From Woeseiaceae bacterium (GTDB lineage Bacteria; Pseudomonadota; Gammaproteobacteria; Steroidobacterales; Woeseiaceae): a stretch of DNA of 8,814 bases. Below, one piece after another: positions 6,043 to 8,814 of the stretch (its first letter is position 1; each line of letters opens with the position of its first letter). Location of the stretch: positions 1 to 8,814 of the forward strand of contig WTCH01000381.1 of NCBI GenBank assembly GCA_013138675.1, written 5' to 3'. The position numbers and the translations under genes are program-made. Under the pieces are notes generated by a model, which saw only the letters and a program-made list of their open reading frames with translations, made no database searches and had not been told where the DNA came from.

Positions 6043-8098
6043 AAATCCCCGATACGATATTCTTTTCGAACCGGTCAGGATCGGTCCGGTGACCGCACCG
6101 AATCGCTTTTACTCAACGCCTCACGCACTCGGGACCGGAAATCAGATGCCTCATACGCGTGCAGCAATGCGCGAAGTGCGCGCTGAAGGCGGCTGGGGAG
6201 TCGTCAACACCGGCTACTGCTCGATTCACCCAAGTTCCGATGACTCGCCGTTGCCTTACTGTCGCTTGTGGGATGATGAAGATATCAAGGTGCATGCCTT
6301 GATGGTCGACGCGGTGCATCGTCATGGCGCCCTCGCGGGCGTGGAACTGTGGCATGGTGGAAGCGTCGCCAATCGCTTGACGCGCGTGACGCCGATGTCC
6401 GTCTCCGGTGTTACCTATGACCTGTCCTACGCGGGCTGGATGAGAATGACACATTCCCGGCCCATGGACCGGCGGGATATCCGGGAGTTTCGACGCTGGT
6501 ATGTCGAAGCGGCCCTACGTGCGAGATCGGCGGGGTTTGACATTGTATACATCTATGCCGGCATGGGTTACGGGCCATACCAGTTCCTGCTGCCGTGGCT
6601 GAACAAGCGAACCGACGAGTATGGCGGTAAGCTGCAGAACCGCGTACGGCTCATGCGTGAGATCATCGAGGACGTGAAAGAGGCAGTCGGCCAGACTTGT
6701 GCCGTGGCCGTGAGATTCAGCTCCGACACTCTGCTCGACATTCCTGGAGAGACAATGCAGTCCGAAGCTCACGAGATCATTTCGATGTTGTCCGAACTCC
6801 CGGACCTGTGGGATGTGAAATCAGCGAACTGGGCCTTGGAAACCGCCTCGGCGCGTTTCAGCGAGTCCGGAGCACAGGAACCCTTTAACAGTTTCGTCAA
6901 GCCGTTGACCTCCAAACCCGTGGTTGGTGTCGGCCGCTTTACATCGCCGGATGAGATGGTCAGCCAGGTCAGGCGCGGCATACTCGATTTTATCGGCGCG
7001 GCCCGACCCACGATCGCGGATCCGTTTTTGCCAAGAAAAATCGACGAAGGCCGCGAGAATGAGATTCGCGAGTGCATCGGCTGCAATATCTGCGTGTCCG
7101 CTTATCACGATGGAGTTCCGGTTCGTTGCACTCAAAATCCGACCATGGGTGAAGAGTGGCGACGCAAGTGGCATCCGGAACGCATCCCGCCCGGTGATCC
7201 CAAACAGAGCATACTGATAGTCGGCGCAGGGCCGGCCGGACTCGAATGCGCCCGGGCACTCGGACAGCGTGGTTTCGCGGTCACCGTGGCCGAAGCATGC
7301 GAGGAACTCGGCGGCCGTGTCACCATCGAATCGAAATTGCCCGGGCTGTCCACCTGGGCTCGCGTGCGCGACTACCGGACAAACCTGATACAAACGATGG
7401 GAAATGTGGATGTCTATCGTGGCAGCCCGGTGTCCGCACAGGATGTCATTGATTTCGGATGTGATCACACGGTCATTGCAACGGGCTCACGATGGACACG
7501 CGAGATTCTGGGTACGAACGGGTATCCGGTCGGCGAAATCGAAGGCGACGCAGTCTATACGCCGGACGACATCCTTGCCGGTGCGGAACCCGAAGGCCCG
7601 GTTGTGATATACGATTTCGACCACTATTTCATGGGGAGTTGTCTGGCCGAACTTTTGCATCAGCGCGGCAAGGAAGTCACGATAGTCACCCCGGCGCACG
7701 CCGTATCCGCCTGGACATTCATGAACAACGAGTTCACCGACATCCGCATGCGGATGATCAAACTCGGAATCGGGATGGTGTTCGAGTATTACCTGACAGG
7801 GTTCAGCGACGGAGCAGCGCAATTGGCCAACATCTATCTTGGCAGCGATGTCCGTTCTATCGACTGCGGATCGCTGATTGTGGTCGGTGTCAGGTCCGGA
7901 AACGATCGCTTGTATCAAGAGCTGAATTCAGATGCCGATCGAATGGCGGATGCCGGCATGATCTCTTTGCAGAGTATCGGCGACTGCCAGGCGCCCGGCA
8001 CCATTGCACACGCGGTGTATTCCGGACACGAGTGTGCCCGAAATATCGATGCCGGCGACTCCATTCAGCCCTTCGCATGGGAGCGACCGAGGCTCTAG
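6035..8098 (+). CDS. Trimethylamine-dehydrogenase-like FMN/4Fe-4S flavoprotein, atypical active site
   Basis: A start at ATG 6035, inside the soxG tail, gives 687 residues opening with NRNPRYDILFEPVRIGP, which closely matches the start of trimethylamine dehydrogenase (TMADH, about 730 residues). Domains: an FMN TIM barrel (about 5-340), a 4Fe-4S site with Cys347, Cys350, Cys353 and Cys365, then a nucleotide-binding region starting at ILIVGAGPAGLECARAL (393-409). TMADH-group enzymes oxidatively dealkylate amines and pass electrons to ETF. Kept from TMADH: Tyr61 (Tyr60 of the aromatic cage), a Trp at 266 (near Trp264), Tyr174 (Tyr169) and flavin-side Arg227. Changed: Ala31 replaces the cysteine that links FMN covalently, Met177 replaces His172, Tyr357 replaces Trp355, and Glu269 probably replaces Asp267. 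The C-terminal tail is about 40 residues shorter. FMN is therefore probably noncovalent and the substrate different, perhaps another N-methylated compound. It belongs to the sox operon. Confidence 0.88.
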   Translation: MNRNPRYDILFEPVRIGPVTAPNRFYSTPHALGTGNQMPHTRAAMREVRAEGGWGVVNTGYCSIHPSSDDSPLPYCRLWDDEDIKVHALMVDAVHRHGALAGVELWHGGSVANRLTRVTPMSVSGVTYDLSYAGWMRMTHSRPMDRRDIREFRRWYVEAALRARSAGFDIVYIYAGMGYGPYQFLLPWLNKRTDEYGGKLQNRVRLMREIIEDVKEAVGQTCAVAVRFSSDTLLDIPGETMQSEAHEIISMLSELPDLWDVKSANWALETASARFSESGAQEPFNSFVKPLTSKPVVGVGRFTSPDEMVSQVRRGILDFIGAARPTIADPFLPRKIDEGRENEIRECIGCNICVSAYHDGVPVRCTQNPTMGEEWRRKWHPERIPPGDPKQSILIVGAGPAGLECARALGQRGFAVTVAEACEELGGRVTIESKLPGLSTWARVRDYRTNLIQTMGNVDVYRGSPVSAQDVIDFGCDHTVIATGSRWTREILGTNGYPVGEIEGDAVYTPDDILAGAEPEGPVVIYDFDHYFMGSCLAELLHQRGKEVTIVTPAHAVSAWTFMNNEFTDIRMRMIKLGIGMVFEYYLTGFSDGAAQLANIYLGSDVRSIDCGSLIVVGVRSGNDRLYQELNSDADRMADAGMISLQSIGDCQAPGTIAHAVYSGHECARNIDAGDSIQPFAWERPRL
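8095..8098. other. Convergent stop codons sharing one CTAG
   Basis: The plus-strand flavoprotein ends in TAG at 8096-8098 and the minus-strand decarboxylase ends in TAG read from 8097 to 8095. Because CTAG is its own reverse complement, both stops are written in the same four bases. No spacer remains between the two convergent genes, so any terminator must lie inside coding sequence or the transcripts overlap. Confidence 0.9.
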
Positions 8099-8814
8099 CC
8101 TGCACAGACAGGAGGTCTTTCGGTCTTTGATGTGATCGTTACAATTCGATCACTGTAAAAACCATTGTAATCGGTTCGCCCGCTTATGCTGTAGGCGCCA
8201 ATATTGCCAAATTCGAGGTAGTCGCCAGGTCGAATGTCAACCGGTAACGGGACCAGTCCGGGCAGTGTGTCCGTTGAGTCACATGTTGGGCCATGTAATT
8301 GAAATTCCATTGTCTCACCCTCAAACGGCTTACCGTCACGGTATGCCCGCACGGGAAAGCTGTCAGGCCCATCGATGCGAAGCAGCCAGAATACGCCGAA
8401 CATGCCGACGTTGATATACAAACGATTGTCTTTGCGCAACAGGACCTCGACGACCGCTGACATGCCAGGCGCCGAAAGCGCGCGCCCCGGTTCACCGAAC
8501 ACTTCTGCATCGTCCGCCAGTGGCAGGGTAGCGACAGATTCTGTGACCGCCTTAAAGTATTCCTCGAGCCCCGGCACTAGGTAGCCGGGATAGGATCTAG
8601 GATAGCCGCCACCTATATCAATCAAGCGCAGCCTAAACGGTAGTCGTTCGAGCACCGATTTAGCGACAGAGATGGCATGCCGGTAGGCCTCGGGATCGGT
8701 CACCAGGGAACCTACGTTAAACGCCAGTGCCGGCTCGGGGCCACTGTCACGTATGGCCTGCAACAATGACGGTATCTCTTCGGGTGGTGCGCCAAATCTT
8801 GCCGATAAATCCTC
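8095..8814 (-). CDS. Group IV PLP-dependent decarboxylase (ornithine/lysine/diaminopimelate type), C-terminal part
   Basis: The frame is open from the right edge to TAG, giving 239 residues; the N terminus with the PLP-binding lysine is outside the window. The visible part carries the alanine-racemase-fold decarboxylase motifs in order. LAFNVGS sits where the family has FHVGS; IDIGGGYP is the phosphate-binding glycine loop; GEPGRAL is the EPGR motif. HGPTCDSTDTL holds the catalytic Cys-Asp at the dimer interface, and GDYLEFGNIGAYS has the tyrosine that contacts PLP phosphate. The GPTCDSxD and FGNIGAYS wording suits ornithine or lysine decarboxylase better than diaminopimelate decarboxylase. 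Known members make putrescine or cadaverine in the cytoplasm. The odd point is Asn in place of the His that stacks on the PLP ring. It points toward the sox block and is probably a separate transcription unit. Confidence 0.88.
   Translation of the reverse strand, partial: EDLSARFGAPPEEIPSLLQAIRDSGPEPALAFNVGSLVTDPEAYRHAISVAKSVLERLPFRLRLIDIGGGYPRSYPGYLVPGLEEYFKAVTESVATLPLADDAEVFGEPGRALSAPGMSAVVEVLLRKDNRLYINVGMFGVFWLLRIDGPDSFPVRAYRDGKPFEGETMEFQLHGPTCDSTDTLPGLVPLPVDIRPGDYLEFGNIGAYSISGRTDYNGFYSDRIVTITSKTERPPVCAG
8132..8153. repeat. 7-base inverted repeat inside the decarboxylase 3' end
   Basis: GTGATCG (8132-8138) and CGATCAC (8147-8153) are perfect inverse complements around an 8-base AT-rich loop, 34 bases past the flavoprotein stop. 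It could slow or end the plus-strand transcript. No T-run follows on either strand, so it is not a classic intrinsic terminator. It also encodes the DRIVTI stretch of the decarboxylase. Confidence 0.25.

Noticed and set aside
6821..7468. 215-codon open frame on the minus strand
   Set aside because: It lies wholly inside the TMADH-like gene, whose motifs are clear; the translation has no recognisable domain and is a shadow of GC-rich coding sequence.
8099..8112. CCTG/CAGG hairpin just after the flavoprotein stop as a terminator
   Set aside because: Only a four-base stem, with no T-run on either side; too weak to call.
7492..8130. 212-codon plus-strand open frame crossing the convergent stops
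   Set aside because: Arginine-rich, low-quality translation in another frame of the flavoprotein, with no motif; it is a shadow frame.

Overview
The window holds a tightly packed plus-strand block of flavoenzyme genes, followed by one gene on the minus strand that runs off the right edge. Base composition and codon use are moderately GC-rich, with frequent short overlaps and few gaps. Gene content (heterotetrameric sarcosine-oxidase-type genes in the order B-D-A-G, a trimethylamine-dehydrogenase-type flavoprotein and an alanine-racemase-fold decarboxylase) suggests a proteobacterium, probably alpha or gamma. No RNA gene, phage gene or insertion sequence is visible, so the taxonomic placement is inference.

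Layout. Positions 2-829: the C-terminal part of a DAO-family FAD oxidoreductase whose FAD-binding N terminus lies left of the window. Positions 830-914: the only real gap in the plus-strand block, 85 bases, carrying a perfect 12-base palindrome beside an AT-rich possible promoter. Positions 915-6042: soxB, soxD, soxA and soxG homologues, the four subunits of a sarcosine-oxidase-type complex. Positions 6035-8098: a large FMN/4Fe-4S flavoprotein of the trimethylamine/dimethylamine/histamine dehydrogenase group, overlapping soxG by 8 bases. Positions 8095-8814: on the opposite strand, the C-terminal 239 residues of a group IV PLP decarboxylase (ornithine/lysine/diaminopimelate type). The two genes meet tail to tail, and their TAG stops share one CTAG.

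Interpretation. Three separate amine-oxidising flavoenzymes lie in a row: a DAO protein, a Sox complex and a TMADH-like protein. This is the composition expected of a pathway that strips N-methyl groups one after another from a methylated amine or amino acid. The Sox complex would pass the one-carbon unit to tetrahydrofolate through the SoxA aminomethyltransferase-like domain. The usual companions of sarcosine oxidase (glyA, purU, folD) are not in the window. Cofactor-binding residues of the Sox complex are kept, but some positions near the SoxB flavin differ from the corynebacterial enzyme. The TMADH-like protein keeps its Fe-S cysteines but lacks the cysteine that binds FMN covalently and has lost the catalytic histidine. 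The cluster therefore looks specialised for a substrate other than trimethylamine, and perhaps other than plain sarcosine. The substrate cannot be named from sequence alone. The minus-strand decarboxylase is probably a separate transcription unit; it has Asn where the family has the PLP-stacking His.
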